Shown in pieces: positions 1 to 8,675 of a DNA stretch of 64,000 nt (within the stretch, counting starts at the first letter, position 1; the number at the start of each line of letters is the position of its first letter). Made by a program: the position numbers and the translations under genes. The DNA lies in assembly GCF_000378345.1 (NCBI RefSeq), contig NZ_KB899544.1, positions 186,001-250,000 of the forward strand, read 5' to 3'. The notes below the pieces were generated by a model that saw only the letters and a program-made list of their open reading frames with translations, searched no databases and had not been told where the DNA came from. The stretch comes from Hirschia maritima DSM 19733 (GTDB lineage Bacteria > Pseudomonadota > Alphaproteobacteria > Caulobacterales > Hyphomonadaceae).

Positions 1-750
1 GAGGAGGGGGCTGTTGCGCTCTTTGGTCAATCAGAAGCATTAAATGGCTTTGCTATGGAATTTGTATCCGGAGAAAATGTATATCTCTGGAAAGATCACT
101 TGCTTGATGGAATAGCAACCCCAGCAGATGCGGTCAGTGTCGCGCGTTGTTTGGGGCAGATACAGTCAGCATCGACCGCAGCCGACTTTGACCGCTCGAA
201 GTTTGAAAATCAGGATGATTTTCGTGCCCTGCGTCTTGAGCCTTATTTGACATTTCTTGTTTCTAAACACCTCGATCTAAAGGCACTTATTACAGAAATA
301 GAAACGACACTCTATGAAAGTTCAAAAGTGCTGGTGCATGGAGATGTCAGTCCTAAAAACATCATGTTCAAAAACGGTCAGCCGATATTGCTTGATGCAG
401 AGTGCGCGACTTTAGGGGATGCGAGTTTTGACCCTGCTTTCTGCATGAATCATCTAATTTTAAAGGCAGCGTATTTGCCAGACCATACCGATGAAATGTT
501 GGGACTAGTCGATGTGTTCTGGGGCGAGTATTCTTCCTGTATCGATTGGGAAGATGAGCAAGCGTTGGAGAAACGCATTTGTGCACTTTTGCCGATTTTG
601 ATGTTGGCACGTGTCGATGGGAAATCGCCTGTAGAATATCTAAAACCCAAAGCTCAAGCACAAGTTCGGGCGTTGTCAATTTCCCTTATTCAAAATCCAA
701 AATCTACAATTTCAGAATTCCTTTTGGAAGTGAAAAAAGGTCTAGTATGA
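1..750 (+). CDS. Aminoglycoside-phosphotransferase-fold small-molecule kinase (5' partial)
   Basis: The reading frame is open from the first base, so the gene is truncated by the window edge; the ATG at 55 is probably internal. The 249 visible residues hold the C-lobe of an APH/choline-kinase fold: a catalytic loop HGDVSPKN (bases about 340-360) with the catalytic Asp and metal-binding Asn, followed by LLDAE, the DFG-like metal site. The LWKxxLL motif near the start resembles methylthioribose kinase. The family phosphorylates hydroxyls of small metabolites with ATP in the cytoplasm. The stop overlaps the next gene's start (ATGA at 747-750), so the two are translationally coupled. I infer that the substrate is a sugar or sugar acid handled by the enolase-like, FAH and SDR genes downstream. 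The exact substrate is unknown. Confidence 0.75.
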   Translation, partial: EEGAVALFGQSEALNGFAMEFVSGENVYLWKDHLLDGIATPADAVSVARCLGQIQSASTAADFDRSKFENQDDFRALRLEPYLTFLVSKHLDLKALITEIETTLYESSKVLVHGDVSPKNIMFKNGQPILLDAECATLGDASFDPAFCMNHLILKAAYLPDHTDEMLGLVDVFWGEYSSCIDWEDEQALEKRICALLPILMLARVDGKSPVEYLKPKAQAQVRALSISLIQNPKSTISEFLLEVKKGLV

Positions 751-2048
751 GCTCTTCGATAATCAGCAAAGTTTTTGCACGTCGCGTGTGGGATTCTCGC
801 GGTAATCCAACTGTTGAAACAGATATTTATCTCGCAAATGGTTCGATGGGGCGCGCAATAGCGCCTGCAGGTGCATCTCGCGGGACACGCGAAGCTGTCG
901 ATCTTCGTGATGGTGGCGAGCATCTAGGCGGTATGGACGTGATGGGGGCTGTTCGTAATGTAAATGAAAAGCTAGCACCTTCATTGATTGGTATGGATGT
1001 TTTGGATCAAAAAGCGATTGATACGCAATTGATCGAGATTGACGGCACAAAACTAAAATCAGCGATCGGTGGCAATGCTATGATCGCAACATCATTGGCG
1101 ACACTTCACGCTGCAGCTGCTTTCAATGAAAAGCCTTTGTGGGCGCATGTTGCTAATGCTTATGACCGCAAGCCGACTATCCCATTGCCGGAAATTCAGA
1201 TTTTTGGTGGTGGCGCACATGCTGGTCGTCGCGTGGATGTGCAGGATTTCATGGTGATGGTGCCAGGTGCGTCGTCATTTGATGAAGCCATGGAGATTAC
1301 ATCCAATGTTTACCGCGCGGCGGGTAAAATTATGGAAGCGCGTGGTAACCTTGCAGGTGTTGCTGATGAAGGTGGATGGTGGCCAGTCTTCTCAAACAAT
1401 GAAGAAGCATTGGAAACACTGACACAAGCGATCGAAGATGCTGGCGAAGTTCCGGGTGAACGTGTGATTATTTCGCTCGATATCGCAGCTTCTGAGTTCG
1501 GAAACAAAGACGGCTATAAACTCGCTCTTGAAGATCGCGCTATTGATACAGACGGTATGATTGAGATCCTTGGCAAATGGATTGAGAAATATCCAATCGC
1601 ATCTATCGAAGACCCTCTTGCTGAGGATGATGTAGACGGGATCAAAGCTTTCACCAAAGCGTTCGGCGACAAAGTTCAGATCATTGGTGATGATTACCTG
1701 GTAACCAATGCTGATCTAGTTCGTGAAGCTGCCAAAGATAAAGCCTGTAACGCGGTGCTTGTGAAGGTGAATCAAGCAGGGACTGTATCTGAAGCAATCG
1801 ACACATTTGAAGCGGCTAATGAAGCAGGCTTCCGTTCTGTTGTGTCTGCCCGTTCGGGAGAAACTGAAGATGTGTCGATTACACATCTTTCAGTTGGTTT
1901 GGGGGCTGGTCAGCTAAAAGTGGGATCATTCACGCGCTCAGAGCGCATGGCGAAATGGAATGAGTGTATTCGCCTTCAGGAAGAAAAAGAAATTGGTGCT
2001 TTCGTAGGTGGAGAGCCGTTGAAAAACACTTGGTGGAAAAAACAATAG
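747..2048 (+). CDS. Enolase-superfamily paralogue with altered active site
   Basis: A 433-residue protein aligned by eye with enolase (2-phosphoglycerate dehydratase) along its whole length. Conserved features are the mobile-loop GASRGT (41-46), DEGG with Glu208, metal ligands Asp245, Glu288 and Asp315, Lys340 in LVKVNQAGT, and Lys391 in AGQLKVGS. Several near-invariant positions differ. The SHRSGETED motif reads SARSGETED, so the substrate-binding His is Ala368. QEFM is QDFM (Asp167), and the usual NGGxHA motif reads FGGGAHAG. A housekeeping enolase would not normally carry these changes. The start at ATG 747 overlaps the kinase stop; the longer frame from 579 only reads through the kinase gene. 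The context (kinase, FAH hydrolase, SDR) suggests dehydration of a phosphorylated sugar acid rather than glycolysis. A divergent true enolase remains possible. Confidence 0.82.
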   Translation: MSSSIISKVFARRVWDSRGNPTVETDIYLANGSMGRAIAPAGASRGTREAVDLRDGGEHLGGMDVMGAVRNVNEKLAPSLIGMDVLDQKAIDTQLIEIDGTKLKSAIGGNAMIATSLATLHAAAAFNEKPLWAHVANAYDRKPTIPLPEIQIFGGGAHAGRRVDVQDFMVMVPGASSFDEAMEITSNVYRAAGKIMEARGNLAGVADEGGWWPVFSNNEEALETLTQAIEDAGEVPGERVIISLDIAASEFGNKDGYKLALEDRAIDTDGMIEILGKWIEKYPIASIEDPLAEDDVDGIKAFTKAFGDKVQIIGDDYLVTNADLVREAAKDKACNAVLVKVNQAGTVSEAIDTFEAANEAGFRSVVSARSGETEDVSITHLSVGLGAGQLKVGSFTRSERMAKWNECIRLQEEKEIGAFVGGEPLKNTWWKKQ

Positions 2049-2063
2049 GTAGGAGACACGACA

Positions 2064-2921
2064 ATGCAATTCATACGTTTTGGAGATCGTTACGGCAAAA
2101 AGACACCATGTGTTGTTGATGCTGATGGTAAGTACATAGACATTTCTTCTATTGTTGAGGATGTAAATCCCGAAACAATCGAAGCTGGCTTAAAGGATAA
2201 AGTGGCAGCAGCTGATTTGTCTGCTCTCCCAAAATTTGATGCCGCTGGAAAGCGTCTTGCGCCGCCATCCGCTCAACCAAGAAACATTTGGTGTGTAGGT
2301 TTGAACTTCTCAGATCATGCTGCTGAAGCCGGTTTGCCAATTCCTGAGGAGCCAATTTTGTTTAACAAATCTTCTGCGACTTATTGTGGTCCGAACGATC
2401 CAATCCTGTTCTCTCCTAAAATGACGAAGCTGGACTGGGAAGTTGAGCTTGGGATCGTGGTTGGCAAGAAAACTTTGAACATCACAAAAGAAGAAGCTTT
2501 GGATCATGTTCTGGGGCTAGTGCTCGTAAATGATGTGTCTGAACGTGCTTGGCAGATGGAACGCAGCGGTCAGTGGGTGAAGGGGAAAAGCTTCCCGAAT
2601 TTCTGTCCAACTGGTCCAGTTATAAGAACACTTGATGATATTGAAGATCACAACAATCTTAACATGTGGCTTGATGTGAATGGGAAGCGTTGCCAGACAG
2701 GTAACACTGATAAAATGATCTTCGATGTTGCTACAATTGTATCTTACATGAGTGAGTTTTGTCAGTTGGAGCCAGGTGACCTAATCTGTACAGGTACTCC
2801 TCCAGGTGTCGGCGCAGGAATGAACCCTCAGCAATGGTTGAATGTTGGTGATAAAGTTGAACTTGGAATTGATGGTCTTGGTACGCAAAAACAGACAGTT
2901 ATCAATCTAGGTGACGCGTGA
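2064..2921 (+). CDS. Fumarylacetoacetate hydrolase (FAH) family protein
   Basis: A 285-residue cytoplasmic protein of the FAH / 2,4-diketo-3-deoxy-L-fuconate hydrolase family. Visible hallmarks are NIWCVGLNFSDHAAE, the acidic metal-binding WEVELGIVVG, KSFPNFCPTGP and the C-terminal GTPPGVG. The family uses Mg2+ or Mn2+ to hydrolyse C-C bonds of 2,4-diketo acids; members in sugar-acid operons release pyruvate. It lies 15 bases after the enolase-like gene with a GGAGA-type ribosome-binding site (AGGAGACACG) and overlaps the SDR start. Together with the SDR it matches the last two steps of the non-phosphorylating fuconate-type pathway. The substrate is inferred from context only. Confidence 0.85.
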   Translation: MQFIRFGDRYGKKTPCVVDADGKYIDISSIVEDVNPETIEAGLKDKVAAADLSALPKFDAAGKRLAPPSAQPRNIWCVGLNFSDHAAEAGLPIPEEPILFNKSSATYCGPNDPILFSPKMTKLDWEVELGIVVGKKTLNITKEEALDHVLGLVLVNDVSERAWQMERSGQWVKGKSFPNFCPTGPVIRTLDDIEDHNNLNMWLDVNGKRCQTGNTDKMIFDVATIVSYMSEFCQLEPGDLICTGTPPGVGAGMNPQQWLNVGDKVELGIDGLGTQKQTVINLGDA

Positions 2922-3667
2922 TGAGTAGATTTCAAAGCAAATCTGCCGTTATCACTGGTGCGGCTCGTGGTATGGGCTTTGAAATTGCAAACCAGATTCT
3001 GGAAGAGGGCGGTTCTGTGAGCCTTTGGGATTTTGATCAAGATGGTCTAAATTCAGCTCTGGATAAATTATCTTCTAAGGGTAATGTGCTTGGCCTGAAG
3101 GTTGATGTTAGCAACCTTGAAAATGTTGAAGCGGCTGCAAAAGATACGGCTGAAAAGCTTGGTGGTGTCGACATTCTGGTGACAAGTGCTGGTATTGCAG
3201 GACCAAATGCTCTCGTTGAAGAATTTCCAGCTGAATGGTGGCACCGCGTTATGGCAGTAAACCTTGGCGGTGTTTTCAATTGCTGTCGTTCTGTTGTTCC
3301 TTATATGCGCGAGAAAAACTATGGCCGTATCGTCAACGTAGCGTCTGTTGCAGGTAAAGAAGGTAATCCAAACGCGTCTGCTTACTCAGCTTCTAAAGCG
3401 GGTGTTTTAAGCCTCACAAAAAGCTTGGGTAAAGAGCTTGCGACAACAGGCATTTGTGTCAATGCAATAACGCCAGCTGTTATCAAAACCGAGATGCTTA
3501 AAGATGTAACGGAACAGCAGATTTCATACATGTTGGCCAAAATACCAATGGGCAGAATGGGAACTGTAGAAGAGGTCGCAAAGATGGCGCTTTTTCTAGC
3601 TTCAGAAGACTGTTCTTATTCAACGGCTGCTGTGTTTGATATGACGGGCGGTCGCGCGACTTACTAG
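2921..3667 (+). CDS. SDR oxidoreductase, 2-keto-3-deoxy-sugar-acid dehydrogenase-like
   Basis: A 248-residue classical short-chain dehydrogenase. TGAARGMG (nucleotide-binding TGxxxGxG) lies near residue 13, NVASVAG supplies the catalytic Ser region, and YSASK holds the catalytic Tyr and Lys. Asp at the end of the second strand (LWDFD) suggests NAD rather than NADP. ATG 2921 overlaps the FAH stop as TGATG; a GTG at 2918 is an alternative. The gene is last in the operon and is followed by a hairpin with a T-run. By analogy with the L-fucose route, it could oxidise C4 of a 2-keto-3-deoxy acid to give the diketo substrate of the FAH protein. SDR substrates cannot be read from sequence alone. Confidence 0.85.
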   Translation: MSRFQSKSAVITGAARGMGFEIANQILEEGGSVSLWDFDQDGLNSALDKLSSKGNVLGLKVDVSNLENVEAAAKDTAEKLGGVDILVTSAGIAGPNALVEEFPAEWWHRVMAVNLGGVFNCCRSVVPYMREKNYGRIVNVASVAGKEGNPNASAYSASKAGVLSLTKSLGKELATTGICVNAITPAVIKTEMLKDVTEQQISYMLAKIPMGRMGTVEEVAKMALFLASEDCSYSTAAVFDMTGGRATY

Positions 3668-4090
3668 CCTTTATAATTGCTTTTATTAGCTTTTTCAAAA
3701 TCCAGTACACACTGATTGCTTTGCTATTTTATGGGTAATCTGTCGTGCTGGATTTTTTTGTTTTAGATTAGTATTGATTGCATATCGGTATGGGATGCTC
3801 TTTATGGGGGATGCCAAAAAACACATGCTATAACCAATCGGCCTATTGGGAAGGGGCGTTATGTGTGTACTCTTTATGCCATAATACCAAGACGAGAAAA
3901 TTAAATTCGGAGCGAGAATGGGTTTGTTCAACAGTTGAATGTTGAATGGATTGTAGATCAAGTTGATCTATTCAGCCTGTTGCGGTCAAACTTCGCCTAA
4001 AGAATATCATATGAAAATATGGTCTAGTGGTCAGTTTTTAATTCGGTTTTCTTGTTGAGAAAAGAATAAAACATTTCGAGGGGTTTGAGG
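3668..4090 (+). promoter_or_regulatory. Promoter region of SSS symporter/GH42 with AraC-type box
   Basis: This 423-base gap holds the terminator above and, at 3813-3838, one of three copies of a conserved element: CCAAAAAACACATGC, five variable bases, then CCAAT. The 15-base core is identical to the copy at 8482-8496 in front of the alpha-galactosidase. A purine-rich ribosome-binding site (GAGGGG, 4078-4083) precedes ATG 4091. No ORF of note is seen in the gap. I infer that the box is the operator of the AraC regulator encoded at 7557-8462. Confidence 0.6.
3698..3759 (+). terminator. Probable terminator of the kinase/enolase-like operon
   Basis: AAATCCAGTAC (3698-3708) pairs with GTGCTGGATTT (3745-3755), with one G-U pair and a long 36-base loop, and runs into seven Ts. 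Its position 31 bases after the SDR stop fits a rho-independent end, though the loop is unusually long. Confidence 0.5.
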
Positions 4091-5539
4091 ATGCAACCAA
4101 TTCAGTTGGCAATTTTTGTCCTGATCACAGCGTTAATTGGATTAGCGACGTGGTGGCAATGTCGTAAAGCAGTCGGCGGCGATAAAAGTTCGGGCCATGA
4201 CTATTTCCTCGCGAACGGTGGATTGAATTGGTATTTTGTGGCTGGTTCTATCACCCTGACGAACCTATCAACCGACCAATTAGTTGGGATGAATGGCAAT
4301 CAGATGCTCTTGATTGTCTGGTGGGAATTGGCAGCTGTCTTTGGGTTGTTCGTTCTGACCTATGTTTTTCTTCCGATTTACTACCGAAATGATTGCACAA
4401 CAACGACTGAGCTGTTGCAGAAAAAATATGGCAATAAACATATTCGTGCTTTGATTTCATTGTTGTTTTTGTTGGGTAATTTGTTCATATTCTTGCCGGC
4501 AATTTTGTATGGGGGAGCACTGTTCCTTAAATCCATGACAGGAATTGAAGTACCGCTGCTGGCTATATCAATAGCATTTGCGGTTGCTGGAGCTTGTTAC
4601 GCAATTTTGGGCGGTCTTCGCGCCGTTGCGGTTTCTGATACCTTTAGCGGTTTTTTGATTTTATCATTGGCGGTGCTCGTTGCGGTTCTTGCAATGAAGG
4701 CCATCGATTTTGACTTTAGTGGAATACCGGCTGAGCGGTTGACCTTGTTTGGTGGGAATGATTCCCCCATTCCTTGGCATACTCTGTTTACAGGTATGAT
4801 ATTCATTCAGGTGTTTTATTGGAGTACCAATCAAACGATTACCCAGCGCGCAATGGCTTCACCGTCCTTAAAAGAGGGGCAAAAAGGTGTGCTGGTTGCA
4901 GCTCTCATTAGGTTCCTCATCATTCCTTCGATTGTCGTCATTCCTGGTATCGTAGCGTTTAAATTGTATGGTGACATAAATGATGCGGCTTATGGCCGTA
5001 TTGTCGGTGATGTGCTTCCCGCTTGGTTATCTGGTGCGTTCGCAGCAGGTATTGCTGCTGCCGTTTTGACGACATTTAATTCTATTCTGAATTCTTCAGC
5101 TGCACTTTATGTTTGTGATCTTCACGAGCCTTACATTGGAAAGATCAAACGTATTCCACGTGTAAGTGCTATCGCTTCTATCGTCATGACTATCTTGGCA
5201 ATCGCATTGGTTCCAGTTTTCGCTTCTCAAGAAAGCATAATCAACACAGTTCAACAGTTGTATGGACTTCTTTCGATGCCAATTTTGTCAGCATTTATTG
5301 TTGGCTTGGCGTTCAAAAATGTTGAGGCTTGGGCAGCTATTGCAGCAGTTATTATTGGGGTCGCTTTCTACGCATTCATGAGTTTCGTGTGGACGCCAGT
5401 TCACTATATTCACGCAATGGCGATTACTTTGGTCGTGAGTGTATTGTCTGCTCTTCTTGTAAATTTGGTTGTTTTTGGGCGTCGAGCACAATTGGTATTT
5501 TTTGAGAAAAAAGATGCCCAAACCGACCCAGCTCAGTAG
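4091..5539 (+). CDS. Sodium:solute symporter (SSS family), probable galactoside importer
   Basis: A 482-residue integral membrane protein with about 13 hydrophobic segments. It has the SSS signatures: YFLANGGLNWYFVAGSI near residue 35, the NLSTDQLVGMNG sodium-site region, and FAAGIAAAVLTTFNSILNSSAALYVCD around residue 320. It imports a solute with Na+ across the inner membrane. Both galactosidases downstream lack signal peptides, so an intact galactoside must enter the cell, and this carrier is the obvious route. It precedes the broken GH42 gene by 14 bases. The ATG at 4091 is preferred over TTG 4085 because GAGGGG lies upstream. Specificity is inferred from the neighbours. Confidence 0.85.
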   Translation: MQPIQLAIFVLITALIGLATWWQCRKAVGGDKSSGHDYFLANGGLNWYFVAGSITLTNLSTDQLVGMNGNQMLLIVWWELAAVFGLFVLTYVFLPIYYRNDCTTTTELLQKKYGNKHIRALISLLFLLGNLFIFLPAILYGGALFLKSMTGIEVPLLAISIAFAVAGACYAILGGLRAVAVSDTFSGFLILSLAVLVAVLAMKAIDFDFSGIPAERLTLFGGNDSPIPWHTLFTGMIFIQVFYWSTNQTITQRAMASPSLKEGQKGVLVAALIRFLIIPSIVVIPGIVAFKLYGDINDAAYGRIVGDVLPAWLSGAFAAGIAAAVLTTFNSILNSSAALYVCDLHEPYIGKIKRIPRVSAIASIVMTILAIALVPVFASQESIINTVQQLYGLLSMPILSAFIVGLAFKNVEAWAAIAAVIIGVAFYAFMSFVWTPVHYIHAMAITLVVSVLSALLVNLVVFGRRAQLVFFEKKDAQTDPAQ

Positions 5540-5553
5540 CTTGTTTGGATAAT

Positions 5554-7486
5554 ATGATGACTAATACTCCCAGCCTTGGCGTATGCTATTTTCCAGAGCA
5601 GCGATCGGAAAGTGAGTGGCAAAACGATATTGATCGTATGGTTGATCTTGGGCTTAAAAAAGTACGTATTGCTGAATTTTGTTGGTCATTAATTGAACCT
5701 GAAGAGGGGCAATACGAGTGCGGCTGGGCTTGAGGTTATTTTATGTACGCCAACTGCAACTCCCCCTAAATGGTTGATCGATAAGCATCCTGAAATATTG
5801 GCGATAGATGAGCAGGGGCGGCCTAGAAAATTTGGATCGCGACGCCATTATTGTTTTTCTTCCGTTATCTATAGAGAAAAAATGCAAGGCATCGTTCGCG
5901 CTTTTGCTGAACGCTATGGACAGAATAAATATGTGACAGCGTGGCAAACTGACAATGAATATGGTTGTCATGATACAACGCGAAGTTATTCGCAGGATGC
6001 AAAGCTTGGCTTCAGGAATTGGCTTGCTGAAAAGTATGGCAACATTTCAGTGCTCAACGAAGCGTGGGGAACTGTTTTTTGGAGTCAATTGTATTCGAGT
6101 TTTGAGCAAATAGACCTCCCGAATCTTACGGTAACAGAGCCAAATCCTTCGCATGTGTTGGATTTTTATCGGTATTCTTCTGATCAGGTGGTGTCGTACA
6201 ACAAACAACAAGTTGATATCCTGCGGGAATTATCACCCGGCCGTGATATTATTCATAATTTTATGGGTTTTTATCACGAGTTCGATCACTTCAAAGTGGG
6301 AGCTGACTTAGACATTGCTGCGTGGGATAGTTACCCAACAGGTTTCCTTGAAATGTTTTCTTTTTCTGATGAAGAAAAGAAGCGTTATTATCGTCAAGGG
6401 CATCCTGATATTGCTGCATTCCATCATGATTTATACAGGCGTTGCGGGAATGGGCGGTGGGCTGTCATTGAACAGCAGCCTGGTCCCGTAAACTGGGCGC
6501 ATCATAACTCAGTTCCTCTTCCTGGAATGATCAGATTGTGGACACATGAAGCGATTGCGCATGGAGCAGAATTTGTAACCTATTTTCGCTGGGATCAAGC
6601 CAGATATGCCCAAGAGCAAATGCATGCTGGCTTATTGAGACCTGATAATGAGCCTTCGCCCGCGTTTGAAGAGGCGCGTCAGGTTGTTTCTGAATGTGCG
6701 AACCTGCCAGATCTGAAAACAGAAAATGCTGATGTGGCACTTGTATTTAGCTATGATGCACTTTGGTTGTTTGAAGCACATCCGCAGGGAGCAAGTTGGT
6801 CTTATTCTGATTTGTGTTTTCGTTGGTATTCTCAATTACGACAACTGGGGCTAAATATTGATATAGTTGCACCAGGTGATGACTTGACCGCATACAAGCT
6901 TGTCGTAGTGCCTTCACTTCCTCACGTTGACCCTAAAACGATGGAAGCGTTGAAGCGGACCGACGCTGTTGTTTTGTTTGGCCCTCGAACGGGATCTAAA
7001 ACAGCAAATTTGCAGATACCTGAAAATCTTGCACCTGGGCCAATTCAAGAGCTTGTCCCAGTTAAAATAATTCAGTCGGAAAGTTTGTCGCCGATAGTAA
7101 ACGAAGCTGTTTCTTTCAAAGGCAAAGAGTATGAAGGACTGCAATGGTTAGACTATGTTGAGACAGATCTACCGGCGTTGGCTCAGAGGAAAACCGGAGA
7201 AGGAGTTTATTTTGGTGAGGGGCGTTATAGGCTCCTATGTACCGTGCCGGATAAGCGATTCTTAGGAGATATATTCGCAGAGTTGCTTTTTGAGGCAGAG
7301 ATTGAATTCCATCCTTTAGGTAATGATGTACGCTCCCGAATTAAGGGAGGATGCACTTATCATATGAACTATGGGCCTGAAGCCTTGCCGGAACAGTTTG
7401 GTACTCTTTTGAAAGAAAAAGATGTGGCTTTTGGGTCAGAAAACTTTGGTCCTGCTGAGGTTGTCGCGCAACTAAAGAAAGTTTAG
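5554..7486 (+). pseudogene. GH42 beta-galactosidase, disrupted by a frameshifting deletion
   Basis: Two frames together make one GH42 enzyme. The first (from ATG 5554) encodes the start of the barrel ([36 protein letters not shown]) and stops with TGA at 5731-5733. The second continues from about 5724 ([18 protein letters not shown]) to 7486 in another frame. Intact GH42 proteins carry about ten more residues (WLDxAI...LA) between these parts, so roughly 35 bases (3n+2) appear lost near 5717-5724. The downstream part keeps the acid/base Glu of TDNEYG (5957-5959), the nucleophile Glu of VIEQQPG (6470-6472), and most of the C-terminal domains. No signal peptide is visible, so the enzyme would act in the cytoplasm on imported beta-galactosides. 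A local assembly error is an alternative, although losing about 35 bases is unlike a simple base-call error. Confidence 0.85.
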
Positions 7487-7556
7487 TTATAAAACATATT
7501 GTATAGTAAAATTAAGATTGCCAGATAAGTAAAGATTTTGCTGACCGAAAGCATGC

Positions 7557-8462
7557 ATGAATGGGGAGAAGGAGCTCGCATTAAAAATGCAGGAAGGTAT
7601 CTCTGTAGAAGACGTAAACTGGGAAGATAGCGAGTTAAATCGAGTTGTAATTCGCAACACGGCGATTTCTCCTTTGGGAGGGTTGCGCATTGCCGGAATT
7701 CTCGAAGCAGCGTCTGGAATGGCAGAAGCTTCGCGTGTGTTTCAGAGATATTCAATCGCTTATGTTGTTTCGGGTAAGGGCTATTATTACGGTAAAACGA
7801 CAGGTCGTTTTGCGGTGAATCCTGGCGATGCTATTCTTGTGAGGCCAAATGAAGAGCATCACTATCGTCCCGATTGGGGGACGGTTTGGAGTGAGATTTT
7901 CTTTGAATTTGAAGGACCTGTTTTTGATCTGTGGTTTGATGAAACCAAGATGGATTGGAGTGAGGCTGTTTTCCGTTTAGAACCAATTAGTTATTGGAAA
8001 AGTAGGTTCCTTGAAACTATCGGGGAATCAAATAATGGAAATCCAGCAAAAATGCTTTCAGAGTGTTTGAGAATCCAAGCGCTCTTAAATGATATTCAAG
8101 CGCTCTTAAATGATATTCAAGCGACTTCTCAAGCCTATGCTGTTGATGAACTCGCATGGTTGGATGACGCGAAGAAAGCACTGGTTGATCAGCCGGATGG
8201 AAAGGCAGCGGCTCAAGTATTGGGTGTTAATTATGAAGTGTTTCGAAAGCGTTTCAAAAAAATGGTTGGCATGTCGCCGGGGAAATTTAGAAACTCGCTT
8301 ATTATGGATAAGGCCTGTCATATGCTGGAGGGAAGTGACGTTACAGTAAAAAGCGTCGCTGAGGAGCTTGGGTTTTGTGATGAGTATCACTTCAGTAAGC
8401 AGTTTAAGCGCACGATAGGGTGGACGCCCCGTGATTATCGAAAGCGCTTTTATAACTTCTAG
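7557..8462 (+). CDS. AraC-family transcriptional regulator of the galactoside locus
   Basis: About 301 residues. The N-terminal half is a cupin sensor (YVVSGKGYYYG, FAVNPGDAILVRPNEEHHYRP). The C-terminal half holds two helix-turn-helix units (AAAQVLGVNYEVFRKRFKKMVGMSP and VKSVAEELGFCDEYHFSKQFKR, ending GWTPRDYRKRF). Such proteins bind sugars and activate tandem direct-repeat sites. It lies between the symporter/GH42 genes and the alpha-galactosidase operon. A conserved box starts only 19 bases after its stop. The start is uncertain: ATG 7557 has a weak site, and ATG 7587 lies 13 bases after AAGGAG. A 21-base perfect tandem duplication inside the gene (8076-8117) inserts seven residues into the inter-domain linker. 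Confidence 0.88.
   Translation: MNGEKELALKMQEGISVEDVNWEDSELNRVVIRNTAISPLGGLRIAGILEAASGMAEASRVFQRYSIAYVVSGKGYYYGKTTGRFAVNPGDAILVRPNEEHHYRPDWGTVWSEIFFEFEGPVFDLWFDETKMDWSEAVFRLEPISYWKSRFLETIGESNNGNPAKMLSECLRIQALLNDIQALLNDIQATSQAYAVDELAWLDDAKKALVDQPDGKAAAQVLGVNYEVFRKRFKKMVGMSPGKFRNSLIMDKACHMLEGSDVTVKSVAEELGFCDEYHFSKQFKRTIGWTPRDYRKRFYNF
8076..8117 (+). repeat. 21-bp tandem direct repeat within the AraC gene
   Basis: Two identical 21-base units (8076-8096 and 8097-8117), followed by the first six bases of a third, encode a repeated IQALLND. The frame is kept, and the extra copy lies in the linker between the sensor and DNA-binding domains. It looks like a recent slippage duplication. Confidence 0.95.
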
Positions 8463-8675
8463 TGCAAAGTAATTTTCAATACCAAAAAACACATGCGGAC
8501 GCCAATGGAGCCATGGAATAGAGCTGTTATTGCCGCTATATTTTGTCCATATTGTAAATAATGGTTGTTGGGTGAACATGGTCTGCATTCTGGTTTGAAT
8601 GCTTGAGGTGATATATCTACTGTATGACTTCTCTTCCATGACATTCTTTAACCTGTATTGTGGAAGTTTGATTGC
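8463..8675 (+). promoter_or_regulatory. Alpha-galactosidase operon promoter with AraC-type box
   Basis: The 213-base gap contains the second box copy: ACC at 8481, core CCAAAAAACACATGC at 8482-8496, five bases, CCAAT at 8502-8506. It lies about 170 bases before the operon's first codon. The ribosome-binding site TGGAAG (8661-8666) precedes ATG 8676 by 9 bases. No hairpin terminator was seen after the AraC gene. Confidence 0.6.

Noticed and set aside
579-746. N-terminal extension of the enolase-like gene
   Set aside because: It only reads through the kinase gene in another frame; ATG 747 gives the normal family N-terminus and an ATGA overlap.
747-2048. Calling this gene the housekeeping enolase (eno)
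   Set aside because: The SHRSGETED His is Ala, other near-invariant residues differ, and the operon context is sugar-acid-like.
8106-8639. 177-residue minus-strand open frame
   Set aside because: It lies antisense to the AraC gene and the promoter box, has no family features and no ribosome-binding site.
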